The position numbers and the translations under genes were made by a program. DNA of 64,000 bases from Rhinopomastus cyanomelas (lineage: Eukaryota; Chordata; Aves; Bucerotiformes; Rhinopomastidae): the NCBI GenBank assembly GCA_013400115.1, contig VXBP01001159.1:1197-65196 (forward strand), in the 5' to 3' direction. Each line of letters begins with the position of its first letter. The first letter of the stretch is position 1. This document shows, in pieces, positions 35,554 to 46,927 of the stretch. The notes beneath the pieces are model-generated. The model saw only the letters and a program-made list of their open reading frames with translations. It made no database searches and had not been told where the DNA came from.

Positions 35554-35779
35554 TACATCCTTGATGATGCTATGATTCTACATGTGTTGGTACTAGATTA
35601 CTAATAATGGACTTAAATGGACAAAATATAGTCTAAAGATTCATTATGCTAGCTGTCATGCTAGCACAGAAGAGAAAGTGTGTGTTGAGACGTTTGGAAC
35701 CAGAGGAGGTGGAGACAGATAAGAAGAGACAGAAAAGGATATTAAGTCCCACCTTTTATGAGGCTGGTTTTCAGGTCAT

Positions 35780-35970
35780 TATCTTACTTCAACCCTGGAA
35801 TGGGTTGCCCATGGAGGTGCTGGAGACCCCATCCTTGGAAGTGTTTAAGGCTGGGCTGGATCATGCTCTGGCCAGCCTGATCTAGGGTGGGTTGTCCCTG
35901 CCCATGGCAGGGGAGTTGGAACTGGATGATCCTGTGGTCCCTTCCAACCCTGACTGATTCTGTGATTCTA
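35780..35970 (+). mobile_element. CR1 3' end
   Basis: CAACCCTGGAATGGGTTGCC to TGACTGATTCTGTGATTCTA. It is immediately followed by another CR1 in the same direction. Confidence 0.9.
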
Positions 35971-36172
35971 TAACTTCTTCCCAGTGAGGGTGACAGAGCA
36001 TTGGAAGGGGCTGCCCAGGGGGTTTGTGGAGTCTCCTTCTCTGGAGAGGTTTGGAGCCTGCCTGAACATGTTCCTGTGCAGCTTGATCTGGGGCATCCTG
36101 CTGTGGTGGGGGATTGGACTGGATGATCTTTCAAGGTCCCTTCCAATCCCTAATGTTCTGTGATTCTGTGAA
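35971..36172 (+). mobile_element. CR1 3' end, tail-to-head with previous
   Basis: Starts at CTTCTTCCCAGTGAGGGTGA with no gap after the previous CR1 terminus. It ends TAATGTTCTGTGATTCTGTG. Confidence 0.92.
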
Positions 36173-36225
36173 ATGTATAAATGTTTTTGTGTTCAATGTA
36201 CATTCATAGAGAGGAGTCTTGCATG

Positions 36226-36790
36226 GAATCACAGAATCATAGAATGGCTGCAGCTGGAAGGGACCTTCAAGATCATCTAGTTCCAACCCCACTGCACAGA
36301 CAGGGACACCTTCACTAAAGCAGGTTATTCAGGGCCCCAGCCGACTTGGCCTTCAACACTTCCAGGGAGGGGGCAGCCATAACTTCCTTTGGGCAACCTG
36401 TTCCAGCATCTCCCCATCCTCACAGCAAAGAATTGTTTCCTCATGTCCAACTTCAGTCTTCCCTCTTCAAGTCTGAAACTCTTTCCCCTTGTTATCTTGC
36501 TACCACCAGTGTGAAAAGCCCTCCTCCAGCTTTCTTGTAGTCTCCTTCCTTCAGAGACTGGAAAGCTGCTTGAGGGTCATCTGAGAGCCTTCTCGTCTCC
36601 AGGCTGAACAACCCCAACTTGCTCAGCCTGTCCTCAGAGGGGAAGTGCTCCAGCCCTCTGATCATTTGAGTTGCTTTCCTCTGGACCTATTCCAGAAGCT
36701 CTCTGTCCTTCTTATGTTGGGGACTCAGTACTCCAAGTGGGGTCTCACCAGTGCAGAGTAGAGGGGGAGAATCACATCCCTCAACCAACT
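36226..36790 (-). mobile_element. CR1 LINE, 3' 565 bp
   Basis: ATCACAGAATCATAGAATGG to the TCACCAGTGCAGAGTAGAGG segment (RT C-terminal part on the minus strand). Same subfamily as 61577-62285. Confidence 0.93.
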
Positions 36791-36865
36791 TTCAATGCTT
36801 TTTTGAAATTATTTCTATACATTTTGTGTAAGTACTTCCACTGCAGTGCAAGTAGCTAGCCTACT

Positions 36866-37040
36866 CACTGGAATAGGCTGCCCAGGCAGGTTGTGGAGTC
36901 TCCTTCTTTGTTAATGTTTAAAACCTGCCTCCTGGACTTTTCCTGTACAACTTGATCTAAGGGCTCCTGCTGTGACAGGGGGATTGGATTGGATGATCTT
37001 TTGAGGTCCTTTCCAATCTCTAACTCTCTGTGATTTTATG
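36866..37040 (+). mobile_element. CR1 3' end
   Basis: CACTGGAATAGGCTGCCCAG to CTAACTCTCTGTGATTTTA. Confidence 0.88.
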
Positions 37041-37160
37041 TAGTTGCATTGCAATGCAAATCGAAAGAACTAGCTGAAGAAAAAAGGGTCTTCTTCACAC
37101 AGACCCACATACTGTAGGTACAACATTTCCTAACATCTACACGTCCAGCAGTTTCACTCA

Positions 37161-37188
37161 TTCTGATCCCGTTTCAGTGGGATCAGAA
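37161..37188. other. Perfect 10-bp inverted repeat, 8-nt loop
   Basis: TTCTGATCCC (37161-37170) and GGGATCAGAA (37179-37188) are exact reverse complements around GTTTCAGT. No terminator or miRNA role can be claimed. Confidence 0.6.
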
Positions 37189-38544
37189 CACTACTGAAGA
37201 TTTCACTGGTCCTACTAAGCATCTCAGCCCAAAAAGGAGCATGATTTGGTCCAAAACACGTAGGTAAGGAGAGGGTTCCTTGAGTAACTTATGGCACAAG
37301 CTGAAGTGATTGTAATTTTTACTTCCTCTCCATTATTCTAAAGCTAGTATTTGCTATGTTGAGAGCTGTGGATGTGAGTAGTGACAATAACAGCAACTGA
37401 AATTCTTCTCCGCTCCCTTTCTAGCGGATATAATAGTGAAATGTTCAGATGTATCCCAGAGAAAAGAAGATTTCCGTCATCAACCTTGCTGTATTTAATA
37501 CCTATTTCATTGTCTGTGAAACAGATGCTCTTGGGAATAAGCAGGACTTTCCTGGGCGTTCACAACCTTGTTAGTGCTCCAAAGAAACAGAAGAGAGTTG
37601 CCATCAAGCTTAGAGGTGAAATGAAGGAGTCAGCAGGGGATATAGTCCCTTTGGGAATTCACATAACAGTGGATGATGAATGTGGTTGAGTAGGCTGAAG
37701 GTTCAGCTGTTCCTACCACAATCTTATCTGTTGATGTGGAATTTTTAGCTGCCAGAGGTCACCAATAAATATAAAACTGCTGTTCTGATGAGGATACCCA
37801 TAGTCTCTTATTCTTACTTTCTCTGAACTAACGTTAGCTAGTACAAGCTCAGGTCAGTGCCAGAGAAGCTGTGCAGTATTACACCAAGTGAGAACCTGGC
37901 TCCAAACTACACTCTTAATTAATTTTTTTTTTAAAATACACCCCTCTGTGTCTCTGAACGACTAATTTTTCCATAAATTGTATATTTGGGTGGGCCTGCC
38001 GATTCTCACCGTGGGTTGCTGATATCATCTGCATTGCTCCATAGCTCTGTACGTCTTCCGGTCTCCCAGATATGATGGAGACTTGACGATGATGACCTCT
38101 GCCAAATCCCAACAAGCTGCTCAATTATGAGGGGTCTTTGCATGTTTGCTTCTTTTCCTTTTTCCATTGTGCAGCTCGAAGGCACCGGGCTCATTTCCCT
38201 GCTGAACTGTTGCACATCAATCAAGCTTTCACTACCCTCTTGCTCACTTTTTCTGCTTCTCTTTCACCATCGGCTGATCTCACCATTTCTCATTCTCTCT
38301 CTGAACCTCCTCTGAGTGTATTTTTTCTCTTCTCAAACTGCCCTCCCGTCATCAACGGGCTACCTGTCCATTCACTTCAGCCCTGTTGCCCTGTCTCAGG
38401 TCATTCCTACTCACCCAATTCTAGGTTTTACATTTAAAGTCCATGAAAGATTTTGTGGGAAAGGATTTGAAAACTGAGATTTCTTGAGGAACAGCAACCA
38501 GGACTTAGAGCACTTGGACTTACAGACTGGAGCCAAAGAGGAAT

Positions 38545-38869
38545 TGAACAGATAATATGGAAAGCGTAGGTGTCTGGAGGATGGAGCCAGACTCTGTTTA
38601 ATGGCATCCAATGACAGGACAAGGAGCAATGGATGTGAGCTGGAACAGAGGAGGTTGAACATCAATATGAGAAAGAACTTCTCCCCAGTGAGGGTGACAG
38701 AGCACTGGAAGGGGCTGCCATGGGGATTGTGGAGTCTCCTTCTCTAGAGAAATTTAAAACCCACCTGAATATGTTCCTGTGTGACTTGATCTAGGTGGTC
38801 CTGCTGTGTCAGGGGGATTGGACTAGATGATCTTTCGAGGTCCCTTCCAATCCCTAATGTTCTGTGATG
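38545..38869 (+). mobile_element. CR1 LINE 3' end
   Basis: GGTGTCTGGAGGATGGAGCC to CCTAATGTTCTGTGATGA. The sequence just after its terminus recurs at 54986-55023. Confidence 0.92.
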
Positions 38870-39100
38870 ACAGCCTTTCTCAGTGACAACCCTTGATGTC
38901 CATCTTCCCTAAGATAGATCCAAAGGGGGAACCATTAGTGTAGAACTCTGGCTTTGGGACATCTTAACTATCTTGTTACTTGCTCGGAGTCAAAAATTAT
39001 AAGAAGATTTCATTGTTAAATTATATATAACTGTGTTTTAATTTCAAATTCCTTTGCATCTCTGTCTCTTCTGCATTCTCTTTCTCCCCTCCTCCTTTAG

Positions 39101-39311
39101 GCTGTAAGAGAAAAGTTAGAGCCAGATGATGCTTTGATGTACGACGAAGACCTGGATGATGAGGACTGTGGCGCAGCAGAATTCGAAGAAACCATGAAAT
39201 TAAAACTGCTGCGGAGAATTGCCTCCTTAGCATCCAAACTGCGGGAGTTTATTGGCAACATGATCATCACCACTGGAAAAGTTGTTGTTACTATTTTACT
39301 TGGTTCAGCAG
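39101..39311 (+). CDS. PIEZO2: PIEZO2 coding exon (second in window)
   Basis: The exon encodes 70 residues plus one base, between the acceptor CCTCCTTTAG and the donor G|GTTGGT. It opens with an acidic cytosolic linker (ALMYDEDLDDEDCGAAEFEE), continues with a basic amphipathic helix (MKLKLLRRIASLASKLREF) and starts a membrane helix (GKVVVTILLGSAG). The helix and membrane part match PIEZO2 closely. The acidic linker aligns with the PIEZO2 linker in character but is much less conserved than its flanks, as expected for a disordered loop. Entry phase 0 and exit phase 1 fit the exons on either side. Confidence 0.93.
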
Positions 39312-39689
39312 GTTGGTGCAGTTGAAAAATTTCCTCCAGAGTCCATTAGATTATATGATTAACAAATGAGTTTTCACCGCTGTGACACCTGTGGGAGCAA
39401 CCAGAAATTTTAGAAAGGGAAAAGAAATTGCTTCAGATTTTATTTAAATTAACTTCTTGGCTGGAATAGGCTGAGTTGCCTAAAATTTTTTGGTGTGAAT
39501 GCTATCATTCCATAATTCTTCTATTTGCTGTTATAACCTAATGCTTAATTGTTGAATATCCTAAAAGACTATATAGTGTATTTGTTTGTTATTTTATTGA
39601 AAATATATAGATTTGATTCTGGAAAAAAGACCTGTATTTAAATAGCCTTTAGAAAAAAGATTAAGAAATAGAAATATGATAAGCAGACT

Positions 39690-40447
39690 GTAGTATAAAG
39701 TTTGGCATTTGGGCAAGGACAACCCCAGGTACCAGTGTAGGGTGGGGACTGACCTGTGGGAGAGCAGTGTAGGAGAAAGGGACCTGGGGGCCCTGGTGGA
39801 CAGCAGGATGGCAGGAGCCAACAATGGGCCCTGACAGCCAAGAAGGAATAGCATACTGGGATGGATCAGAATGGGGGTGGTTAGTAGATCAAGAGATTAT
39901 CTCCTCCCCCTCTACTCTGCCCTGGTGAGACCACATCTCAAGTATTGTGTCCAGTTCTGGGCCCTTCAGTTCAAGAAGGATGTGGAGCTGCTGGAGAGAG
40001 TCCACCGCAGAGCCACAAAAATGATGAAGGGAGTGGAGCATCTGCTTTACGAGGAAGGGCTCAGGGAGCTGGGCCACTTGAGCTTGGAAAAAAGGAGACT
40101 GAGGGGTGACCTCATTAATGTTGATAAATACGGAAAGGGCGGCTGTCAGGAAGATGGAGCCAGGCTCTTCTCAGTGTCAATTAGTGATAGAACAAGGGGC
40201 AATGGGTGTGAGCTGTAACAGAGGACGTTCCACATCAATGTGAGAAGGAACTTCTTCCCGGTGAGGGTGACAGAACACTGCAACAGGCTGCCCAGGACGT
40301 TGTGTAGTTTCCTTCTCTGGAGATGTTTAAAACCCTTCTGGCTATGTTCCTATGTGACTGAGTCTGGGGGTCCTGCTGTGGCAGGGAGATTGGACTGGAT
40401 GATCTTTAGAGGTCTCTTCTAATTCCTAATGTTCTGTGATTCTGTAA
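39690..40447 (+). mobile_element. CR1 LINE, 3' 755 bp
   Basis: Begins in the RDLGALVDSRM-like RT segment. The frame 39871-40218 keeps LYSALVRPHLKYCVQFWALQ and MKGVEHLLYEEGLRELGHL. Terminus AATGTTCTGTGATTCTGTA. Relatively young sense copy. Confidence 0.94.
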
Positions 40448-41609
40448 TTGTTGAGTTTTTGATGTGATTGGCAAAAGTGTCTCTTTAAATATGACATAGC
40501 CAATTTTATATAAATTTTGGATGTTGTACCATATAATCAGGTACATCCAGAGTGGAAGTGTTCAGAATCATTGTAGGTTTTAATTAATGAGTTACAAATT
40601 AGGCCAAGAAATTGTAAATTAGCAATTCTCTGCCTACTCACAGGTTTTAACCAAGTTCTTATTAACCGAGTTCTTATGTATAAAATGAAGAGTTTAATGT
40701 ATAAATATACTCATTTATGAAGTATCAAACAAGAGTTAAAAAATGTTAGCTATTGAACTGTCTAGGTCCCGATGCTGTTCTGAAGTTGCAGGGTGAGCAT
40801 CACCCAAGAAGGATGAAGCAGAAGTGTCAGGGCACAATTTCTTCTGAGTGATGATGGGCAGCTGGTCTGTTGGACTGCACCACACACTAAGAGCTAGGAA
40901 GCTTCAGAGGAGTGGTACCAAAAGGACTTGAGCTCCGAGAAATCTTTTTCAGAGAGAGACGTTCAGCTTAATTAGTTAAATCCTTCCTTCCTTACCATGC
41001 CATGAATAAAAGAGATGAATAATGATTTGATTTTTGCAGCCTTAAAGCAGTGACAAAGGTTCAGAGTGCCTCCATTTTTTTTTTAACAGACATCTCATCT
41101 CCTTGAAGTTATAAATGAGTTGAGAGGCAAAATCCAAGCAACTTAAGACCAGAGATTAATTCGGAAGTTTTCAGAGTCAGAGTAATTGGCCACAATGAAC
41201 GGTTTGTAAGGGAGTCTCCTTCTCTCATAGTTTTTCAAATAAAAACAAGCTATCACTTTGAAAGAAGAAAGGAAATAACTTTCCAGATTTTGTCTAGTTC
41301 ACTCTTGTTTTCAGTCCATGCATCAAGGATTTTGAGGGGTTAATAACTCAAGGTATCTCAAGACTTACAAGAGAAGATTCTTCGTGATACATCCCTTATG
41401 TTGTTTTAGCGTCTTAACAAGAATTTTGATACCTAATGCTTTGGGAAACATCTTTTACAAAGACTTTTCCTCAGAGCAAGGTCTGGAGAGAGGTTATGTG
41501 TGAAATGCTAAGATTTGTAATAAGTAGGTCAAACAAAAAAAGTCCAGGATCCTTTTCTTCTAGACTCAAAGCTAATAAAAGTCTTGAGAGCTAGTTGTAA
41601 TAAGTAAAC

Positions 41610-41668
41610 TTAAGCTGGACTTGGTCATCTTAGAGGTCTTTTCCAGGCTCAGTAATTCTGTGATTCTT
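41610..41668 (+). mobile_element. CR1 3' tail close to a PIEZO2 acceptor
   Basis: AGCTGGACTTGGTCATCTTA, then CAGTAATTCTGTGATTCTT; about 55 bases. Confidence 0.75.
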
Positions 41669-41740
41669 GCCTGACTTAGGGTGTAAGATTTGCTGGGGTT
41701 TCTTGCACTTATCCAACCCTCCATATCTTTACCTTTCCAG

Positions 41741-41954
41741 GTATGATGGTGCCGTCTTTGACCTCAGCCGTGTATTTCTTCGTGTTCTTGGGCCTGTGCA
41801 CATGGTGGTCCTGTTGCCAAGTGTTTGATCCGCTGATATTCAGCTGTCTGTGTGTGCTAATGGCTATATTCAGTGCTGGACACTTGATTGGACTTTACCT
41901 GTACCAGCTACAGTTCTTCCAGGAGGTTGTTCCACCAAAAGACTTCTATGCCAG
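41741..41954 (+). CDS. PIEZO2: PIEZO2 coding exon (third in window)
   Basis: The exon is 214 nt: two bases finishing a Gly codon, 70 codons and two bases of an Arg codon. The acceptor is ACCTTTCCAG and the donor is AG|GTGAGA. It encodes two hydrophobic helices, around SAVYFFVFLGLCTWWSC and LIFSCLCVLMAIFSAGHLIG, followed by LYLYQLQFFQEVVPPKDFYA. These are strongly conserved PIEZO2 blade segments; the CTWW and AGHLIGLYLYQ strings are characteristic. The tail of a sense CR1 ends about 75 bp upstream of the acceptor, so only a short stretch of original intron remains there. Confidence 0.95.
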
Positions 41955-42857
41955 GTGAGAGAAATCCTTTAGCAATTTAATTGCGGGTTCCTGATGCAGG
42001 AGACAGGGCTGCTGGAGTACTTCAGATGTTGATACGAATGGCCACATCACTTACATCAAAACACAGCTTTTCTAGTTACTGCTGCAGTAACTATTAATAT
42101 TGGTCAGATGTGATTTCACTGCCCCTTTAATTTTTACGTGTTTTCATCTACAGTAAGATGAAGTAATGGAGAGACTTTACCCATTGCTGCATTCTTTTCC
42201 TGATGCATTATTGTGGCAAATTGGGTTTTATGATTTTTTTAGTGCTATAGTAATCCTTGCCTTAAGCTAAATGTGAACTTTATTTCCAGTAAGCCTATTG
42301 CTCCTTTAAGTGTTATAAATTGAAGGTGAAAGGATAACAGATGTAATATAGATTAAATTAATGATTTATATCTCAACACACCATCAAAAGCAGTAAAAAA
42401 CTAGCTGCCTGGCTACAGTAGCTGCTACTTTAATACTGATTGTGGCATTTTATTTAGTACAGGTTAATAGCTGTGTGTTTTGTGTGGTTGGAATTGCTGA
42501 CTTGAGGAGGACAATGTAGGGCTGACCTGAAAGATAGGAAAGATCTGCTTGGTTTAGGTTCTTTTGTGCCATCTAGAGGTAGATGTATGGCTGATTGTTG
42601 GCATCACATAGCTCAAAAACTCATAAATTTCTTAAAACCTTGACATTGCTTTGTGTATTAATAAAAGAAAACATGTCGTCATCCTTGAAGAGATTCTCAC
42701 ATAAAGCATCATTTGCAAAAGACCTTTCCTTTCCTTTTTAATACTTTCTCCTTTTAAAATACTTTAATTTTTATTTACTTTCATTTTCAATTAATTTGTT
42801 TTAAACTTCTTTTCTGTTTTGTTCTGTTATTGTGAATAAGGCAAATCTGCGTTTTCA

Positions 42858-43110
42858 GATTACAGAATCAAAGAACATTAGGGATTGGAAGGGACCTCAA
42901 AAAATCATCAAGTCCAATCCCCCTGCCACAGCAGGACCCCATACATTGAATCACACAGGAACATGTCCAGGTGGGTTTGAAATGTCTCCAGAGAAGGAGA
43001 CTCCACAATCCCCATGGCAGCCCCTTCCAGTGCTCTGTCACATTCACTGGGAAGAAGTTCCTTCTCATATTGGTGTGAAACCTCCTCTGTTCCAGCTCAC
43101 ACCCATAAAT
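42858..43110 (-). mobile_element. CR1 3' end
   Basis: TTACAGAATCAAAGAACATT to TCTGTTCCAGCTCACACCCA; the minus frame 42868-43068 keeps RRNFFPVNVTEHWKGLPWGL. Confidence 0.92.
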
Positions 43111-43601
43111 CAGATAAAATCTCAGTCAGTACAAATCCTCTGCTTGAACTCAACCAGTAATTTTTGAAAGGAAAAAATCAGAGCTTGGCTTAAAACCCAG
43201 TTGCAGTGCAGGACTAAGTAACATGGTTTTTACCAACTGGAGTTCTGTTGGTACGTAAGCAGTGGGTAAGAGGGAAAATGAGACAAGAGTGAAGAACAAA
43301 TGTGATAGCTTTTCTCATTCTAGAAGAAATGTGAAACCTTTTCATTTTGTTTGGTTTTGAAACAGATCTAAAAATGCAGAATTCTCATCAGTTCTACTGG
43401 GTTGCTTGTGTGGGCAAGTTGTGTGCCAAAAAAATGATCTGATTCCCCAAATTCTTCTCTGTTCTCACCCAGAATATCCAGTTTAATATCGTCTTGCATT
43501 AGATCAGCAGATTGTTCTCTTACTGACTCAGCTGTATGAACTCTCCTTACTCTGTTGCAACAAATTCACCATATCATAAGGTTCATAATACAACATAGAC
43601 T

Positions 43602-44025
43602 CTCACAGAATCACAGAACGTTATGGATTGGAAGAGACCTCAAAAGATCATCTAGTCCTTACTCCCTGCCACAGCAGGACCACCTAGACCAAGTCACACA
43701 GGAACATATCCAGGCGGGTTTTAAATGTCTCCAGAGAAAGAGACTCCACAACCTTCCTGGGCAACCTGTTCCAGTGCTCTGTCACTGGGAAGATGTTCCT
43801 TCTCATATTTACGTGGAATCTCCTATGTTCCGGCTTACACCCATTGTCCCTTGTCCTACCATTAGATGATATTGAGAAGAGCCTTGCTTCATCCTCCTGA
43901 CATCCACCCTTCCAATATTTATAAACATTGATGAGGTCACCCCTTAGTCTCCTTTTTTTAAGCTCAAGAGACCCAGCGCCCTCAGCATCTCCTCATAAGG
44001 GAGGTATTCTACTCCCTTCACCATT
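43602..44025 (-). mobile_element. CR1 LINE 3' end
   Basis: ATCACAGAATCACAGAACG-type start, then reverse-strand RRNFF region, to the YEEMLRALGLLSLKKR-like segment near 43960-44020. Confidence 0.92.
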
Positions 44026-44067
44026 GTTGTGGTTCTGTGCTAAACTATCTACAGCAGTTCTGCATTC

Positions 44068-44138
44068 TGAAAGTGTTCAGTACCTCAGCTTTCTCTGTAT
44101 GCTCTGTCTTCAGGGCACCCACCTCATTCAGCAGGGGT
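44068..44138 (-). mobile_element. CR1 ORF2 fragment, RT N-terminal part
   Basis: CTGTCTTCAGGGCACCCACC and CATTCAGCAGGGGTCC match the minus-strand LLNEVGALETED segment of the long CR1 at 60060-60135. Here it is an isolated 70-bp piece next to a 3'-end fragment. Confidence 0.75.
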
Positions 44139-44420
44139 CCAGGTTGCCCAGAGTCCCATCCAGCCTGACCTTGAATGGCTCCAGGGATGGGGCCTCCACT
44201 ACCTCTCTAGGCAGCCTGTTCCATTCTCAGACTCGAGAACTTTTTCCTGATGTCTTACCTAAATCTGTCCTTCTCCAGCTTCGAATAACTCTTTGTCTTA
44301 TCATTCTTTGCCCAGCCTCTGACATGCCCTTTCAGGGACTGGAATGTCACTGTAATGTTACCCTGGACCCTTCTCCTCTCCAGGCTGAATAACCCCAACT
44401 CTCACAGCCTGACCTTGTAA
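44139..44420 (-). mobile_element. CR1 LINE fragment lacking its terminus
   Basis: CAGGTTGCCCAGAGTCCCAT to CAGGCTGAATAACCCCAACT, reverse orientation; the last 90 bases of the element are absent. Confidence 0.85.
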
Positions 44421-45027
44421 GAGATGCATGGAGAAGAGCACAGCAGCTTTGTGTGTTTGTATGGGTCTGCTCTCATGTTATTTGATAATGCCCTTTATCC
44501 ATTTACCAAGGAGAGCTATCACATAGTGAAGAAGGCCTCTGATGTTTTGAAGGTTCAGTCCCCAGGTTCAGCTCTCCTCAGTTGCAAGTTCAGATGTGAA
44601 AACCTACTTCTCGTTGGGCTGCTTGTGAATACAATTTTTCTCTGCTGCCTGGTGATGTAAAAAAATGCTAAGATTGGTGTTCCTGGACTCAAGTTCTCAA
44701 GTTGACAACAGATGTGCTGGTTGTTTGAGATCAATAAGAACTGTGTTGTTGCTGAGTAGCCATGCATTCAGCTTGCTGCTGCTGCTGCAGCATAGATTGC
44801 CTTCAGACTGCATGAGGTAAAACTATATCCAGACAAGCTGAAAAGTTCTCAAGTTAACAGCATGATGGTGCTGCTCCTCCTTCTTTTTAGAAACTCTTCA
44901 ACTCAATATTCATCCCTTCTGATTGTGACAAACGGTGGAGCAGCATCACCCAAAGAAAGGAATAGTCTGTGCTTTGATGTTTTGGAAAGTTGGGTCCTCA
45001 GTGGTGCAGAAGGACCAGGGAAAATAA

Positions 45028-45302
45028 TTATAGACTAGTTGGAAGGGACATCAGAGCTCACCCAGTACCAACCTCCTGCCATGGGCAGTGACACCTCTCA
45101 ACAGACCAGGTTGCCCAGAGCCCCATCTGAAATGGCCTTGGACACTGCCAGCGATGGAGCAGCAACAAACTCCCTGGACAACCTATTCCAGGGCTTCAGC
45201 ACCTTCACAGTGGGTATTTCTTCCTCAGACTTCATCTAAATCTCCTCTCTTGGCTTGAACCCATCCCCTTTGTCCTATCACTGTAGTCCCTTGTAAAAAG
45301 GT
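45028..45302 (-). mobile_element. CR1 LINE 3' end
   Basis: GACTAGTTGGAAGGGACATC to CCCCTTTGTCCTATCACTG; decayed terminus. Confidence 0.85.
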
Positions 45303-45849
45303 CTGCAGGGTAAAACTCCAGCTCAGAATTTCATTACAAACTGAACTTCAAACTGACTGAAAATGTTTAATATAATTTCAGACCACTTTCAGTTTTGCAA
45401 CTTTAACCATTCTGAGAGCACAGTCTGGAATATCCAAATGCAGTGGGAGAACTGGTGAAGGAGTTCCCAGTAAATTGTAGCAAGAAACTTGGAAATATCA
45501 CAAAATTTCTTGTTGTTGGGAAGTTTCCAGCTTAGTGTTTCCAACATTAGTGTTTGGAGAGTCATCAAAAATGAGTTCACCTCTTTCAGCGCTTATTCAG
45601 AGGGATTCCTTGGGAATTCACTCATAAGAGGGCATGTAATGAACATCCGTGCTGTAGTTGCTGTGGATTTGGAATGTTCAGGTTTTGGTGGAAGTCCAGT
45701 GGTGACAATAGTCAGTGCAAGCTCACCCAGCTTTGCTAGGGAGGATTTGTAGCCCTTGTTGGGACTCTCATAGTTATTACTTACTACTAGTCTCTTTTTA
45801 CTACGTCCTGCACTTCTTTTGAATTCTTAATTCTGCCAGGATTTAGAAC

Positions 45850-46008
45850 CATCAAATAATTCAGATTGGAAAAGACCTTCAACATCATCAAGTCTAACCA
45901 ATAACCATACTTTACCAAGTTCACCACTAGACCAGATCTCTAAGCACCGCATCGAAATGATCTTTAAACACAACCAGGGATTGTGACTCAACCCCCTCCC
46001 TGGGATTT
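45850..46008 (-). mobile_element. CR1 3' end
   Basis: ATTCAGATTGGAAAAGACCT to ACTCAACCCCCTCCCTGGG. It shows the contiguous sequence that is interrupted at 15311-15420. Confidence 0.87.
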
Positions 46009-46667
46009 ACAGCAAGTTTGAAACTTCCTGAAAAAACACATGAACTAGTGAGTAAAAAGCAGCAATTTCTCTGGCAGAGCAGCTGTGCCCAGTCGCCTTG
46101 GCAGGTCTATGTGGTGGTGGCTCTCCATCCCCATATAGAGACATTGCTGTTCATCATAACTACCAAACCCTTCTTGGCAGAAGCTGACACAACTTTATTC
46201 ATGTTACTGGCACTGCACTGCAGGGGATTTGCATCCCTTATCTTCCCCTGGACTTAAAAAGGATGGAAACTGAGAGCGATACTAAGACCTATTGAAACCA
46301 ATGGGCTTCTGCACGTGGGGAAAAGCAGTTTCTGTGCCTGCAGTTCTCTGGCAGCCTGGTGGGACTGGGGGAGCCTTGGCTCTCTCCACGTGTCTGGAAA
46401 CCAAGTGTAAGCTGCAGACATAAAAGTCAGTTGCCATTGCATGACATAACGTTGGCCAGTTGTCATTTTCTTGCTGCCTCCTGCCCCCAAAGAGCCAAAT
46501 CTTGCTCTAGAAACAGTCAAAGGTGCCTCCCTCTTGGGTTGTGTTGAAATTTGGGGTGAGACGAGGACCTTTTGAAATTGTGGGATAGAGGGAAGTGACA
46601 AAGATTCTTCAAGGGCTGATGTACCATGGTAAACTTGCCTGCTGTTCTGATTAGATGCTAGGTATGC

Positions 46668-46927
46668 AATCATAGGATCATGGAATGGTTTGGGTTGGAA
46701 GGATCCTCAGAGATCATCTACTCCAACCACTCTTCATGGGCAGTGACACCTCTCAACCAGACTTGGTTGCTCAAGACTTCATCCAAGGTGGCCTTGAGCA
46801 CCTCTAGGGAGGAGGCAGCCATAGCCTCCTGGGCAATCAGTTCCAGAGTCTCTCCATCCTTGCACTGAAGAATTACTTCCTAAGATCTAGTCTAAACATC
46901 CTTTCATTCCGTTTAAGACCTTATGAT
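46668..46927 (-). mobile_element. CR1 3' end
   Basis: ATCATAGGATCATGGAATGG to CCTTTCATTCCGTTTAAGAC. Confidence 0.88.

Larger units (their letters stand above)
21579..39100 (+). other. PIEZO2: PIEZO2 intron, 17.5 kb
   Basis: The intron runs between the donor GTACTG and the acceptor CTCCTTTAG. It contains many CR1 fragments and the minisatellite at 33529-34172. Unassigned stretches without gene or recognised repeat are 22045-24385, 25435-26925, 27285-27665, 28665-29070 (with TA-rich sequence 28865-29010), 29160-29840, 30770-31640 (local duplications at 31455-31605), 31770-32685, 32955-33528, 34175-35035, 37040-38550 and 38870-39100. Confidence 0.9.
39312..41740 (+). other. PIEZO2: PIEZO2 intron, 2.4 kb
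   Basis: This short intron (donor GTTGGT, acceptor CCTTTCCAG) holds one sense CR1 of about 750 bp (39690-40447) and a CR1 tail near the 3' splice site. The stretch 40450-41610 shows nothing but AT-rich intron. Confidence 0.92.

Noticed and set aside
37381..37689. 102-codon + strand frame as a possible exon
   Set aside because: No similarity to PIEZO2, no strong splice borders in phase, and no recognisable domain.
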